64,000 nucleotides of DNA. Origin: Shewanella nanhaiensis. Its GTDB lineage: Bacteria; Pseudomonadota; Gammaproteobacteria; Enterobacterales; Shewanellaceae. The notes under the pieces were generated by a model. That model was not told where the DNA came from, did no database searches, and saw nothing but the letters and a program-made list of their open reading frames with translations. Where the stretch lies: contig NZ_JAHZST010000001.1 of NCBI RefSeq assembly GCF_019457885.1, forward strand, positions 434,001-498,000. The letters run 5' to 3'. Shown here piece by piece: positions 10,429-18,745 of the stretch; within the stretch, counting starts at the first letter, position 1, and the number at the start of each line of letters is the position of its first letter. A program made the translations under genes and the position numbers.

Positions 10429-11397
10429 ATGCCTCAGCAAGTAAAGCAAAGCGCTGACAGCCCCCTCTCGGCAAAAAGTATTATGCTTTTAAGCTTAATT
10501 CTTATCTTTGTCGTGGGGGGGCTAATCTATTTTAATGTGCAACATTACTCCTCAACAATCACCAATAACGACATCAAAATAGAGGAACTCAAGACACAAC
10601 CAGTACTCATTAAAGAGGATAAAATCACCTCCCAAAATACAGGGCAATCAGAGCTTGAGTTAAACGAAGAGCTCAGATGGAAATTTGATGAGTTAATTCT
10701 CACCCATCAAGAAACAAGTCAAACCATAACGCACCTATTAAACCAGCTCTCCACCCAACTGGATTTAACCCCTGAGGCTCATATATATCTGCTGGATCTT
10801 TTTAGTCGCTACCGCGATTATAAAATCGCCTTAGTAGAGATAAAGCAAACGGGACCTAACATGCTCAGTGAACTCAACATTGATGACACAATGAGCTTTA
10901 TAGAGCGCGCCCATCAAAGCCAATTTGATTATTTTACCCCAGTTGAAATAGAAGCCTTTTTCTCTCATGAAAATCGCTACGACAACCAAGCAATAGAGAG
11001 AATGGCTATCTTACAAGACAGCTCACTTTCCAATGAGCAGAAGCAGATGTTAATCACCCATCAAATAAGCCAGATGGAGGAGAAGGAGAGAGAGGTGTAT
11101 GAGCCTACGCTGCAGGTTTTCAACATCGTCGATAATTTAGATGGCAATAGTGATCAACTCAATGAATTTACACCACAAGTGATGGAGAGAATTGAGCAAT
11201 TGAAAGCGGATGAGCAGGCTTGGAAATTAAAAGTTAAAGAGTTCCAATCCTTTGAAATAAAAAGTAGAGGTGAATTAACCAACCAACAAGAGATTGAAGA
11301 GGCGCTAAATCACTACCAAGGTAAACATTTCACTCCAAATGAGATAAAGCGACTTAAGGTATATATCGATAACCCTGAACTGTTAAATGCAGGCTAA
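10429..11397 (+). CDS. lif: lipase-specific foldase (steric chaperone)
   Basis: A 322-residue inner-membrane-anchored chaperone that folds the lipase encoded immediately upstream. One N-terminal membrane segment is at about residues 17-36, followed by a variable linker and a long charged alpha-helical periplasmic domain. The family motif RxxFDYxxSA appears in a diverged form, RWKFDELILT, starting at R83 with F86 and D87 kept. The helical C-terminus (YQGKHFTPNEIKRLKVY) is typical. It starts three bases after the lipase stop codon, so translation is probably coupled. Annotation is firm from the pairing with the lipase, although the sequence itself is diverged from Pseudomonas Lif. Confidence 0.9.
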   Translation: MPQQVKQSADSPLSAKSIMLLSLILIFVVGGLIYFNVQHYSSTITNNDIKIEELKTQPVLIKEDKITSQNTGQSELELNEELRWKFDELILTHQETSQTITHLLNQLSTQLDLTPEAHIYLLDLFSRYRDYKIALVEIKQTGPNMLSELNIDDTMSFIERAHQSQFDYFTPVEIEAFFSHENRYDNQAIERMAILQDSSLSNEQKQMLITHQISQMEEKEREVYEPTLQVFNIVDNLDGNSDQLNEFTPQVMERIEQLKADEQAWKLKVKEFQSFEIKSRGELTNQQEIEEALNHYQGKHFTPNEIKRLKVYIDNPELLNAG

Positions 11398-11418
11398 CCT
11401 AACCAAGTTAGGCTAGCC
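11392..11418. terminator. strong hairpin at the end of the lipase-foldase operon
   Basis: GGCTAACCTAAC and GTTAGGCTAGCC pair over 12 bases with one mismatch around a CAA loop, and the stem overlaps the foldase stop codon. There is no T-tract after it, so it may be a transcript-stabilising or rho-associated structure instead of a simple terminator. Confidence 0.45.
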
Positions 11419-11432
11419 ATAAACTAACTCTA

Positions 11433-11861
11433 CTACTCTTTGCTTGTCGGTGTCTTCCCCATAATATCTAACTTAGCTTTTTTAGAGACACCTGCAATCG
11501 CCAAAGTTTGACTACCAACGCTGTCGTAGGTCAAATCGATAGACTTTATTTTCAGTTCGCCTTTGGGAATTGAGATACTGCGGCTCGATAACCCTTTGGT
11601 TAATACCCCAAGGTTATCTAGCGTTTTACTCGTACCGTCACTCATGTTAATGACAATTTTATGCAGATTCACAGTTCCTTGAGTGCATTTAAGCTTAATG
11701 TGAGTCACATTTTTCTCACTGCCACTCGGCGTCACTGTATCGGTTTCAGTTTTGTAATTAACTGTCTTGTCAGCAATCTTTATCCACTCTGCCGATGCCA
11801 CTCCTTGGAACGAGAGTGCCATCAATAAAACTGCGCATAGACCTAATATCGTGTTTTTCAA
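11433..11861 (-). CDS. DUF2541-type periplasmic protein of unknown function
   Basis: A 142-residue exported protein with a type I signal peptide (cleavage near GVASA, residues 20-24) and a compact beta-rich mature part (IKLKCTQGTVNLHKIVINMSD). The sequence resembles the DUF2541 family of small periplasmic proteins that includes E. coli YaaI; none has an established role to my knowledge. It lies 17 bases after the DUF4136-type lipoprotein gene on the same strand, so the two are probably co-transcribed and may both act in the cell envelope. There is no lipobox. The family assignment rests on recall of the fold pattern and should be treated as moderate. Confidence 0.65.
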   Translation of the reverse strand: MKNTILGLCAVLLMALSFQGVASAEWIKIADKTVNYKTETDTVTPSGSEKNVTHIKLKCTQGTVNLHKIVINMSDGTSKTLDNLGVLTKGLSSRSISIPKGELKIKSIDLTYDSVGSQTLAIAGVSKKAKLDIMGKTPTSKE

Positions 11862-11878
11862 ACTCTCTCTCCTTTTTA

Positions 11879-12442
11879 CTAAATCACTGGTACTGCCATC
11901 AGCATCACAGAAATAAATTCATTAAACCCCTGCTGACGCTTAGCACCATCTCTCTCAAAGTCGGTAAAACCTTGCCCTAACGCTCTCCAAACAGGCTCTT
12001 GAGATTGAGGTTCAAACAAAGCCACTAATACTGACCCCTTCTCATATTTATTCATATCGACACCAAAAGTAGATAATCCAGGTACTAGCCCCGTTTTCTG
12101 TAATATCTCGCTATCACTCATGTCTGAGCTCAATGTCAGGCCAAATCCCACCAGCAAATCAGGGGATTGCTGGCTTGAAACAAGCTGGTACCCCTTAGCT
12201 TCCAACACTTTCTTTAACGCATGCTGCATATTGCTGATGACTTGATCGCTTTGCACTCTTTCATCAGCCACCACTTTGGCCAATGTTGGGTGCCAGGCAA
12301 AATATCGAGTTTGAGCAGATAAGAAGTCAAGATCGCCAGTGGCCACCGTCGTTGTACGTAGGGGGCTGGGTTCGGCGACCTCAGAGGCAGTACAGGCAGT
12401 TAACGTGGAAAGCAGCAGTAAGCAGCAAATTAGTCTTATCAT
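11879..12442 (-). CDS. DUF4136-type lipoprotein
   Basis: A 187-residue lipoprotein: the signal sequence ends in the lipobox LTAC with C17 as the lipid-modified residue. The mature part has the DUF4136 pattern: RYFAWHP near the start, a helix-rich middle (VISNMQHALKKVLEAKGYQLV), then PDLLVGFGLTL and a conserved late segment (VWRALGQGF). Members are outer-membrane or periplasmic lipoproteins of unknown role. It is the first gene of a two-gene unit with the small periplasmic protein downstream. Confidence 0.75.
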   Translation of the reverse strand: MIRLICCLLLLSTLTACTASEVAEPSPLRTTTVATGDLDFLSAQTRYFAWHPTLAKVVADERVQSDQVISNMQHALKKVLEAKGYQLVSSQQSPDLLVGFGLTLSSDMSDSEILQKTGLVPGLSTFGVDMNKYEKGSVLVALFEPQSQEPVWRALGQGFTDFERDGAKRQQGFNEFISVMLMAVPVI

Positions 12443-12628
12443 AATAAAAGTTCCATTTCGTAGTCGACTCCATACTAATTCAAATCAGATTAACCTAAGC
12501 TGACTCAATAGTCATTCACACTCTTAACCGATAAAGCAGGCTTGCTTGTTCCTCTTATCCCCCCTATGATCGCCCCGAGGTTGAAAATCAGCCCTATTGA
12601 TATGGCTATATAAAACAGGCGAAGCAGC

Positions 12629-13204
12629 ATGACACAGCAAACGCAAGACACAGAACTTCAATTGATCGCAACACACACACAAAATTGGGTCGAGCGTATG
12701 ATAATGAAGTACAACATCTGCCCCTTTGCACGACGTGAAGTTGAACGTCGCAGTATTCGCTACGCCGTTATCGATGAATCCAAAATGCACAATGTCCTCG
12801 AAGCCTTAATTAAAGAGTGCCAGTATTTGGATGAACATCCTGAGACCGAGACCACACTCTTTATCATTCCCCGCGGATTTGAAGGGTTTTATCCCTATCT
12901 AGATCTGGTCGATATCGCCAACGATCTATTAATAGATCAAGATTATGAAGGTGTATATCAGCTAGCTAGCTTCCACCCAGACTACTGCTTCGAGGGTGAG
13001 CCTATGGATGAACCATCTAACTATACCAACCGCTCTCCCTACCCGACTTTGCACATTATTCGCGAAGTCAGCATGGAGCTAGCGTTAGCAAACTACAATG
13101 ATCCAGAGTCGATCCCTGAGCGGAACATTGCATTTGCGCAGAAAAAAGGCAGTGATTTTTTTGAGAAAATATTAGCAGGCTGTATGGGAAAAACATCTCA
13201 CTAA
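12629..13204 (+). CDS. DUF1415 family protein
   Basis: A 191-residue soluble protein matching the DUF1415 family, which is common in gammaproteobacteria and has no known function. Visible family features are the N-terminal WVERMIMKYNICPFARRE block with a conserved NxCPFA motif, TTLFIIPRGF, and ASFHPDYCFEGEP with NRSPYPTLHIIRE. The conserved Cys, His and Asp residues could form a metal or cofactor site, but this is inference. The gene stands alone between oppositely oriented neighbours. The ATG at 12629 is preceded by GGCGAAGCAGC, a modest ribosome site. Confidence 0.85.
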   Translation: MTQQTQDTELQLIATHTQNWVERMIMKYNICPFARREVERRSIRYAVIDESKMHNVLEALIKECQYLDEHPETETTLFIIPRGFEGFYPYLDLVDIANDLLIDQDYEGVYQLASFHPDYCFEGEPMDEPSNYTNRSPYPTLHIIREVSMELALANYNDPESIPERNIAFAQKKGSDFFEKILAGCMGKTSH

Positions 13205-13288
13205 GAGACTAAATCAATTTAAATACATTAAGTTAAATACACGGCCCGCCCCAATAACCTTTACGGGCAGTGTTCTTTACTGGCTGTG

Positions 13289-14338
13289 TTAATGATGATA
13301 AACAAAACCTCCATAGAGATACTTGGTCGCCTCTGCACCCAGTATTAATACCTTATCTCCTCTCCTGAGTTTTCCACTGTTGACCAGTTTGGCAAAGCTA
13401 ACCCAGATGGCAGCAGAGCCTAAATTACCTAAACCCTTAGCGTCATTGATAATACGTTCAGGCTCAATTCCCAACGCCTCGGCCAACATGACATCAATAT
13501 AACCATTGGCTTGATGAGGTAAAATATAACGAAAGTCATCTAGCTGATAGCCCCGTGACAAAACGGCTTGCAGACCCAGTTCAAATAACTGACTGCCATT
13601 AGCGCGTACAGCTTCTATATTGTGATGAAAACGAGTCATCTCACCTTTGCCAACATCCATTGAACCTGAATCAAGGTAAAAACCAGGCGCTTTCCCCTCT
13701 CCAATCTGACCAAAGTAGATATCGGTTAACTGCCCCTCTCCCTCCTTTGCAGGACCTAATATCACCGCACCAGCACCATCTCCCATCTGGACATAGTTGA
13801 CTAACTGCTCAGTGGTCAAAAATGCCTTAGCAATCTCAAAGTAAACCGAGCCTGTTTCAGTGCCCACAATCGCAACAGGCGCATCATCAGTAGTACAAAA
13901 TGTCGAGGCTATCTGCAATGCATTGGCAAATCCAGTACAGGCTTGTCTTAACTCCAGGTAAGGCCCCTGAAAACGCAGTTCATCAGCAAGCCAGGCCGCA
14001 TTAGGAGGCACTTGCGTATGGGGAGTACACGTATGGCTAAGCAGATACTCTAACTCATTAATATCAAGGCCTGCTTGCAGTAGCGCTTGATTTAACACAT
14101 CCACTCCAAGGGCAATGCTATTTGGCGAGGGCTGACTTTTAGCGCTTGTTAGATCCCGAACCAGATGACGACTCTCAACTCCTAACCGCTTGGCAATGCT
14201 TTTAGCTTTACGCTTAGCCAATGGACCACAAAGTTGACCTAAGGCCTCAAGTAGCTCCTGATTTGAGACAACTTCATTGGGCAAAACATAGGCTGATGAC
14301 AATAGAGTTAATCCATTTTTGGCAAACTTTACGCCCAT
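13289..14338 (-). CDS. FabH-like beta-ketoacyl synthase III
   Basis: A 349-residue thiolase-fold enzyme of the 3-oxoacyl-ACP synthase III group. The catalytic triad is intact: C134 in RQACTGFANA, H275 in LPHQANGY and N305 in KGLGNLGSAA. It is longer at the N-terminus than housekeeping FabH and sits in a dedicated operon, not a fatty-acid-synthesis cluster, so it more likely makes a specialised ketoacyl product or transfers an acyl chain. Its start overlaps the end of the ferritin-like gene by 10 bases, which implies translational coupling. Substrate and product cannot be read from sequence. It is the last gene of the three-gene unit. Confidence 0.85.
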   Translation of the reverse strand: MGVKFAKNGLTLLSSAYVLPNEVVSNQELLEALGQLCGPLAKRKAKSIAKRLGVESRHLVRDLTSAKSQPSPNSIALGVDVLNQALLQAGLDINELEYLLSHTCTPHTQVPPNAAWLADELRFQGPYLELRQACTGFANALQIASTFCTTDDAPVAIVGTETGSVYFEIAKAFLTTEQLVNYVQMGDGAGAVILGPAKEGEGQLTDIYFGQIGEGKAPGFYLDSGSMDVGKGEMTRFHHNIEAVRANGSQLFELGLQAVLSRGYQLDDFRYILPHQANGYIDVMLAEALGIEPERIINDAKGLGNLGSAAIWVSFAKLVNSGKLRRGDKVLILGAEATKYLYGGFVYHH

Positions 14339-15069
14339 CTGTCCTCCAAACGCTCAAATAATTTATCCAGATGAACACCTAACTGAGTAAAGTGAACCTC
14401 TTGACCGATAAGAAGATCATAAAGCCGATTTACAACCATTTTATGTTCGTCAATAAACATCACTTTCGTCGCCCCAAGCCTTTCGGCATGATGCTTTGCC
14501 ACGTACACATGCTTAGCTTCATCTTTTTTTATCAAGCCACAAAGTCTAGCAAAGGGGTGACCAGAACCGAGTTTACAATGTTCAAATTCATGCATAATTT
14601 GCGTCACACAGGTATCAAGAATAGCGATACGAATAAAATGCTCGCAGTAGGTATCTACTCTTCCCAACTTAAGGTAAAAACGCTTAGCCTGTCGCTGAAT
14701 ATCGCTAATACCGGCTACAAGAGGCAGCTCAGATTGCACTAATTGCAGGGCGTTATCATGGATAAACTCTTCAGCTTCAACCTCTCTTAAAATCTTAATC
14801 GTAGTCTGAATATCCTCCACTTCTGAGTAATACAACCTGTTTATCTCATTATTAAACACAAGCTGAGCTGACTGCTCACCACAAAGTAATAACGGCAGTA
14901 GATGGGCTAATGCGCCTCGCTCCACCTCTGTGTAGTAATTGGCGCTATTGTATCGATTACCCATCCACTGTTTTATGCGTTTACTGTTAGCTAAATCGCA
15001 CTCATCTAGCTCCTTTACACTTGGATTAGCTGGCGATGGAAAGCATCGATGATGCATAAGTTCAATCAT
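14329..15069 (-). CDS. ferritin-like putative diiron protein
   Basis: A 246-residue all-helical protein I do not recognise as a named family. It has two ExxH motifs typical of carboxylate-bridged diiron sites, E101-H104 (EEFIHD) and E184-H187 (DEAKHV), with further Glu/His candidates at E143-H144 and in HEFEH (160-164). This arrangement fits a ferritin-like oxygenase or oxidase. An AurF-type N-oxygenase or another diiron hydroxylase or desaturase is possible. The gene overlaps the exporter gene upstream by 8 bases and the ketoacyl synthase downstream by 10, so the three products are surely made together. I infer that it oxidises the product or precursor of the ketoacyl synthase; the sequence does not prove this. 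Confidence 0.6.
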   Translation of the reverse strand: MIELMHHRCFPSPANPSVKELDECDLANSKRIKQWMGNRYNSANYYTEVERGALAHLLPLLLCGEQSAQLVFNNEINRLYYSEVEDIQTTIKILREVEAEEFIHDNALQLVQSELPLVAGISDIQRQAKRFYLKLGRVDTYCEHFIRIAILDTCVTQIMHEFEHCKLGSGHPFARLCGLIKKDEAKHVYVAKHHAERLGATKVMFIDEHKMVVNRLYDLLIGQEVHFTQLGVHLDKLFERLEDRWA

Positions 15070-17233
15070 GCTCCCCTCCAGCGATAAGGATCATCAACAT
15101 TGGCAGCATGATCAGATCAAACAAGAAAGCAAAGGCCACAATAAGCATGGAGAGAAAACTCAGCTCAACGATAGGGAAAAAGTCTGAACTCAGTCCCAAT
15201 GCAAAACCAAGCAACAGTAATAGGCTAGTAAACGCCACCGCAGGCATGACTGAAGTAAATGTTTTAGAGAGACCTTTGCCACACTCTCTCTCATCCACCT
15301 TTAACAGTAGGTGAAGTGAATCATCAATAATAATGCCCAGCATCATCCCCATCACGACAGCACTGCCCAAACTCAAGCCGCCTCCCAACCACTGCCATAG
15401 TCCGAAAACCCAAATAAGCGGCAGTAAGTTCATTGCAAGTGCTAACCCGCCTAATTTAAAGGAGCCTTTAAGCAAAGTGACAATCAAAAGTAGAAAAAGC
15501 AGAGCACAGCCAAAGGAGTAGAGCATGGTTTTAGCATTTGAAAGACTAAGGTGGGCAAAAATAATACTCTGACTTAATCCCTGTCCGATCGATATTTCAC
15601 TGTCATTTTGAAGCTCCCATTCAGCTACCTTTTCCTCAAATGAGATAAGCTCAGCGGCAGTCATGGGGATCAAATCCACTGTCACCACAGAGGCACTGGC
15701 ATCAGCATTAATCAACCGACTCGCTTGAGCATTGATCTGCACAGGTGCGCTGAGCACCTGATTTAAACGATTAGACCCAAGACCATAAAACCGGATCCAA
15801 TCAACAATGGAGTGAACCTGCAACACCTCCTCCTGCTTTCTTAGAAATCGGCTAAATTGGTTAATCCGGCTCACATAATCCTGCTGGGCAATCCCAACGC
15901 CATCAAAGGGTTTATGTGTTTCTTTCTCTTGACTCGCAACCACATAATAGAGCTGGTTCACGCCATTAAAGTGTTGCTCCATCTTTAATTTTGACTGACT
16001 AAATAGGTTAGAATCGGGAAAATAGTTCATAGCATCATCGTCAAACTTAAGGGATGAGACACTATAAATAGCCAGTAAAGAGAGCAGTAATCCAGAGCCT
16101 AAAAAAAGAGTTCTATAATGCCAACTAACGACCTGAATACGCGCGAAAAAACCTCTGTTCACTTTTTGTGAACAGGCCATGGGTATAGCTCTTTTTGCTA
16201 TGGGAATGAGTATAGTTAGATTCACTAAAAAATTGACCATCACAGCAAAAGCAACCAACTTGCCAAAATCTTGGATCGGCGGGGATGGACTAAATACCAG
16301 CAGAGTAAACCCCATCGCAGTGGTTAATGCTCCCCAAAATAGTGGCTTAATATTGATACTTAATGATTGCTGTAACGCCTTCTGCTCATCGACTCCTTCA
16401 TCTAGTGCATTACGCCAACCAAAAAAGAGGTGAACAGCATATGCCACGCATAAACTCACTATGACCACAGGTATAAATCCACTAATTGCCGCTAAGATGA
16501 ATCCTCCCCACCCAGCTAAACCTAACGTCAGAAACATCGTTATCAAAGATGAAGTGGCAATCCCTAAGAGCCACATCTTTTCCCTCACGACAAGTAGCAA
16601 CATCAAACTAAACATGATTGCTAAGCCGGGAATAAACCAGAATAAATCGTGTTTTAACACAGAGATATATTGCCAATTTAGGGCTAATGCTCCGGAGTAA
16701 TACACTTGAAATGGGGGAGCGAAATCAATATCAAACTGTTCGATATATCGATTAACAGATGAAACACTCTCTAAGAGTGCTTTGGTACCTTTTACCGCTT
16801 CGACGTTAAACGACACAGAGAGAATAACTGCATTGGCATCAGGTGAAATGAAACCGATATTAACCGATTTCGCTTTATGGGAGAGAGCCAATGACGTCGC
16901 CGATTCAAACTCGTTAGGATTGTACCCATCTACCCTATTAACGGCTGGTAGCTCACTCAATCCGGCCTTAAATCGAGAAATCGAGTCATCTTTTAAAGGA
17001 AACGTATTTTCAGGCCCTGTCTCTAACAACAAAATAAGTTCATCTTGCCTTGAGAACTTATGCTGAAAATCTTTAAATTCGGTGTAAAGGGGATCGTCTT
17101 TTGCAAAATAAGCGCTATAGTCAGCATCTAAGGCTAACCTGCTGACCCCTATTGAGGCGAGTAAACATAAGGCGATCCAAAATGCCACACTCACATACTC
17201 AGTTTTTCGCGCCATTAATATCGAAGCCAGCAA
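15062..17233 (-). CDS. RND/MMPL-type lipid exporter
   Basis: An inner-membrane transporter of about 723 residues with the two-fold RND layout: an N-terminal membrane segment, a large periplasmic loop (DADYSAYFAKDDP...), a first bundle of helices (FWFIPGLAIMFSLMLLLVV onward), a second periplasmic loop and a second bundle near the C-terminus (GMMLGIIIDDSLHLLL). This matches the MMPL/sterol-sensing-domain exporters that move lipids and other hydrophobic products, unlike the longer AcrB drug pumps. The frame is open to an ATG at 17299, but the TTG at 17233 has GGAG six bases before it and is my preferred start; an ATG at 17215 is another choice. It is the first gene of the operon with the ferritin-like protein and ketoacyl synthase. 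Confidence 0.85.
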   Translation of the reverse strand: MLASILMARKTEYVSVAFWIALCLLASIGVSRLALDADYSAYFAKDDPLYTEFKDFQHKFSRQDELILLLETGPENTFPLKDDSISRFKAGLSELPAVNRVDGYNPNEFESATSLALSHKAKSVNIGFISPDANAVILSVSFNVEAVKGTKALLESVSSVNRYIEQFDIDFAPPFQVYYSGALALNWQYISVLKHDLFWFIPGLAIMFSLMLLLVVREKMWLLGIATSSLITMFLTLGLAGWGGFILAAISGFIPVVIVSLCVAYAVHLFFGWRNALDEGVDEQKALQQSLSINIKPLFWGALTTAMGFTLLVFSPSPPIQDFGKLVAFAVMVNFLVNLTILIPIAKRAIPMACSQKVNRGFFARIQVVSWHYRTLFLGSGLLLSLLAIYSVSSLKFDDDAMNYFPDSNLFSQSKLKMEQHFNGVNQLYYVVASQEKETHKPFDGVGIAQQDYVSRINQFSRFLRKQEEVLQVHSIVDWIRFYGLGSNRLNQVLSAPVQINAQASRLINADASASVVTVDLIPMTAAELISFEEKVAEWELQNDSEISIGQGLSQSIIFAHLSLSNAKTMLYSFGCALLFLLLIVTLLKGSFKLGGLALAMNLLPLIWVFGLWQWLGGGLSLGSAVVMGMMLGIIIDDSLHLLLKVDERECGKGLSKTFTSVMPAVAFTSLLLLLGFALGLSSDFFPIVELSFLSMLIVAFAFLFDLIMLPMLMILIAGGEHD

Positions 17234-17608
17234 GCGAACTCCTCTCCCTAAATTAAAAATTAGATGGATATAAAGAGTATTAGACCTCCCTAATCTCAAT
17301 TAATATTCAAATTGGTATCAATTCAACGTCAAACGGCCATAACATCAACAACAAATAGCTTAAGCATAACGAAGAGATGACAACCATCAGGTTAAAGCGA
17401 CTAGAATTTAAGCCTCCCTCTTATTTTACTCCCTCTATCCATATTCAAGCCTACTTTGAAGCGCAATGAGAATTAAAATCCATTTAAAATCAGACCAATA
17501 ACTTTTCGCCTTCATAAAAAAGCCAGTGAAGTGTTTATCTGGCCTAGCTTGAATAAACCCGCTTTTAACACTAATTTTAATGGAGAGTATTTACTTAATG
17601 GGCTAACC
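17234..17608. other. divergent promoter region between the exporter operon and the FIST sensor gene
   Basis: About 375 A+T-rich bases between divergent genes. It must hold promoters for both, but I could not pick convincing hexamers or operators. The frame of the FIST gene is open back to a GTG at 17531, which I consider an unlikely start. Confidence 0.45.
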
Positions 17609-18742
17609 ATGAAAACTTTTCAAACTCAATGGCATGATAATCACTGGGCTCAAAGCGATAAGATAGAAGATCTCGACAGCAAGCAGACACTGATTCTTAT
17701 TTTTGGAGAGATACACCTCCAGCCTGATGCCATCGCAAAGATGAAAAGTTTATCTCCCAATGCCTCTATCACAGGTTGCTCCACAGCGGGAGAGATCCAA
17801 GGAAAACAGGTTAATGATGACAGCCTAATCGCCACAATCATTGCTTTTGAAAAAACCAATATCGCCATGATTCGGGGAATAGATAAGCCTGACATCAACT
17901 CAAAAGAGCTCGGGATAACTCTAGCAAATCAACTGAATGAGACTGATGACCTCTGCCATGTATTAGTTTTAAGTGACGGTCTCGGATTCAATGCCAGTCA
18001 CCTCATTGAGGGAATGACAGATATACTCGGGTTAGATATACAGGTATCTGGTGGCTTAGCAGGTGATAGCCATAACTTTATCAAAACTCACCTGCTTTTT
18101 AATGACGAAGTCACCTCATCAGCGGTTATCGCGATCGGGTTCTATGGTGATCAGCTTGAGGTCAGCTGTGGCACTCGAGGGGGCTGGTGCTCATTTGGTA
18201 TTGAAAGACGAGTCACACAAGCTGAAAACAACATGCTAGTAGAGCTCGACGATGAAAATGCACTCTCTATCTATAAAAGCTATCTGGGAGAACTCGCAGA
18301 GCAGCTACCGGCAAGTGGCTTGAGGTTCCCACTGGAGATCAGTGAGCCCAATAAGATAACCAAAGTGGTTAGAACTCTACTCGCCGTCGATGAAGAAACC
18401 GGCACACTCACTTTTGCAGGTAATATCCCCATCGGAGCCACAGCGCAACTGATGCGCTCTAATGTCGAATCTTTAATCCAAGGCTCATTAGAAGCTGGAA
18501 AGATATGTCGCCATAACATCTCAAACAGTCCACAAGTGGCCATATTGATCAGTTGTGTAGGTAGAAAGTTGGTGTTGAAACAACTTGTAGAGGATGAGAT
18601 AGAGGTCATTAGTGAAGAGTTAGGTGAACAAGCATTACTTTGCGGTTTCTATTCCTACGGAGAGATAGCCCCTTATGATAGAGGTTGTCTAGCTGAGCTC
18701 CACAATCAAACGATGACCATTACTGCCTTTGCGGAAATCTAA
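17609..18742 (+). CDS. FIST-domain sensor protein (NosP-like candidate)
   Basis: A cytoplasmic sensor of about 377 residues with the FIST N domain (ASITGCSTAGEIQG, VLVLSDGLG, VSGGLAGD) and FIST C domain (LRFPLEISE, FAGNIPIGATAQLMR, LISCVGRKLVL, FYSYGEIAP). FIST proteins bind small ligands; the NosP subgroup binds heme and senses nitric oxide, and its genes typically sit beside a histidine kinase or a cyclic-di-GMP enzyme. Here a PAS-GGDEF cyclase gene starts three bases after the stop, which fits that picture. Whether this copy binds heme cannot be told by reading. The frame extends to a GTG at 17531, but the ATG at 17609 gives the usual MKTF-type N-terminus. Confidence 0.85.
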   Translation: MKTFQTQWHDNHWAQSDKIEDLDSKQTLILIFGEIHLQPDAIAKMKSLSPNASITGCSTAGEIQGKQVNDDSLIATIIAFEKTNIAMIRGIDKPDINSKELGITLANQLNETDDLCHVLVLSDGLGFNASHLIEGMTDILGLDIQVSGGLAGDSHNFIKTHLLFNDEVTSSAVIAIGFYGDQLEVSCGTRGGWCSFGIERRVTQAENNMLVELDDENALSIYKSYLGELAEQLPASGLRFPLEISEPNKITKVVRTLLAVDEETGTLTFAGNIPIGATAQLMRSNVESLIQGSLEAGKICRHNISNSPQVAILISCVGRKLVLKQLVEDEIEVISEELGEQALLCGFYSYGEIAPYDRGCLAELHNQTMTITAFAEI

Positions 18743-18745
18743 TCT

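Noticed and set aside
12524..12790. An 88-residue minus-strand frame across the start of the DUF1415 gene
   Set aside because: Overlaps the recognised DUF1415 coding region in the opposite frame; composition is not protein-like.
13204..13289. A G+C-rich inverted pair (GCCCG ... CGGGC) between the DUF1415 and ketoacyl synthase genes
   Set aside because: The loop is long, the stem only five bases and no T-run follows; too weak to call a terminator.
14392..14742. A 116-residue plus-strand frame inside the ferritin-like gene
   Set aside because: Antisense shadow of a gene with clear conserved motifs and tight operon overlaps; no start context.
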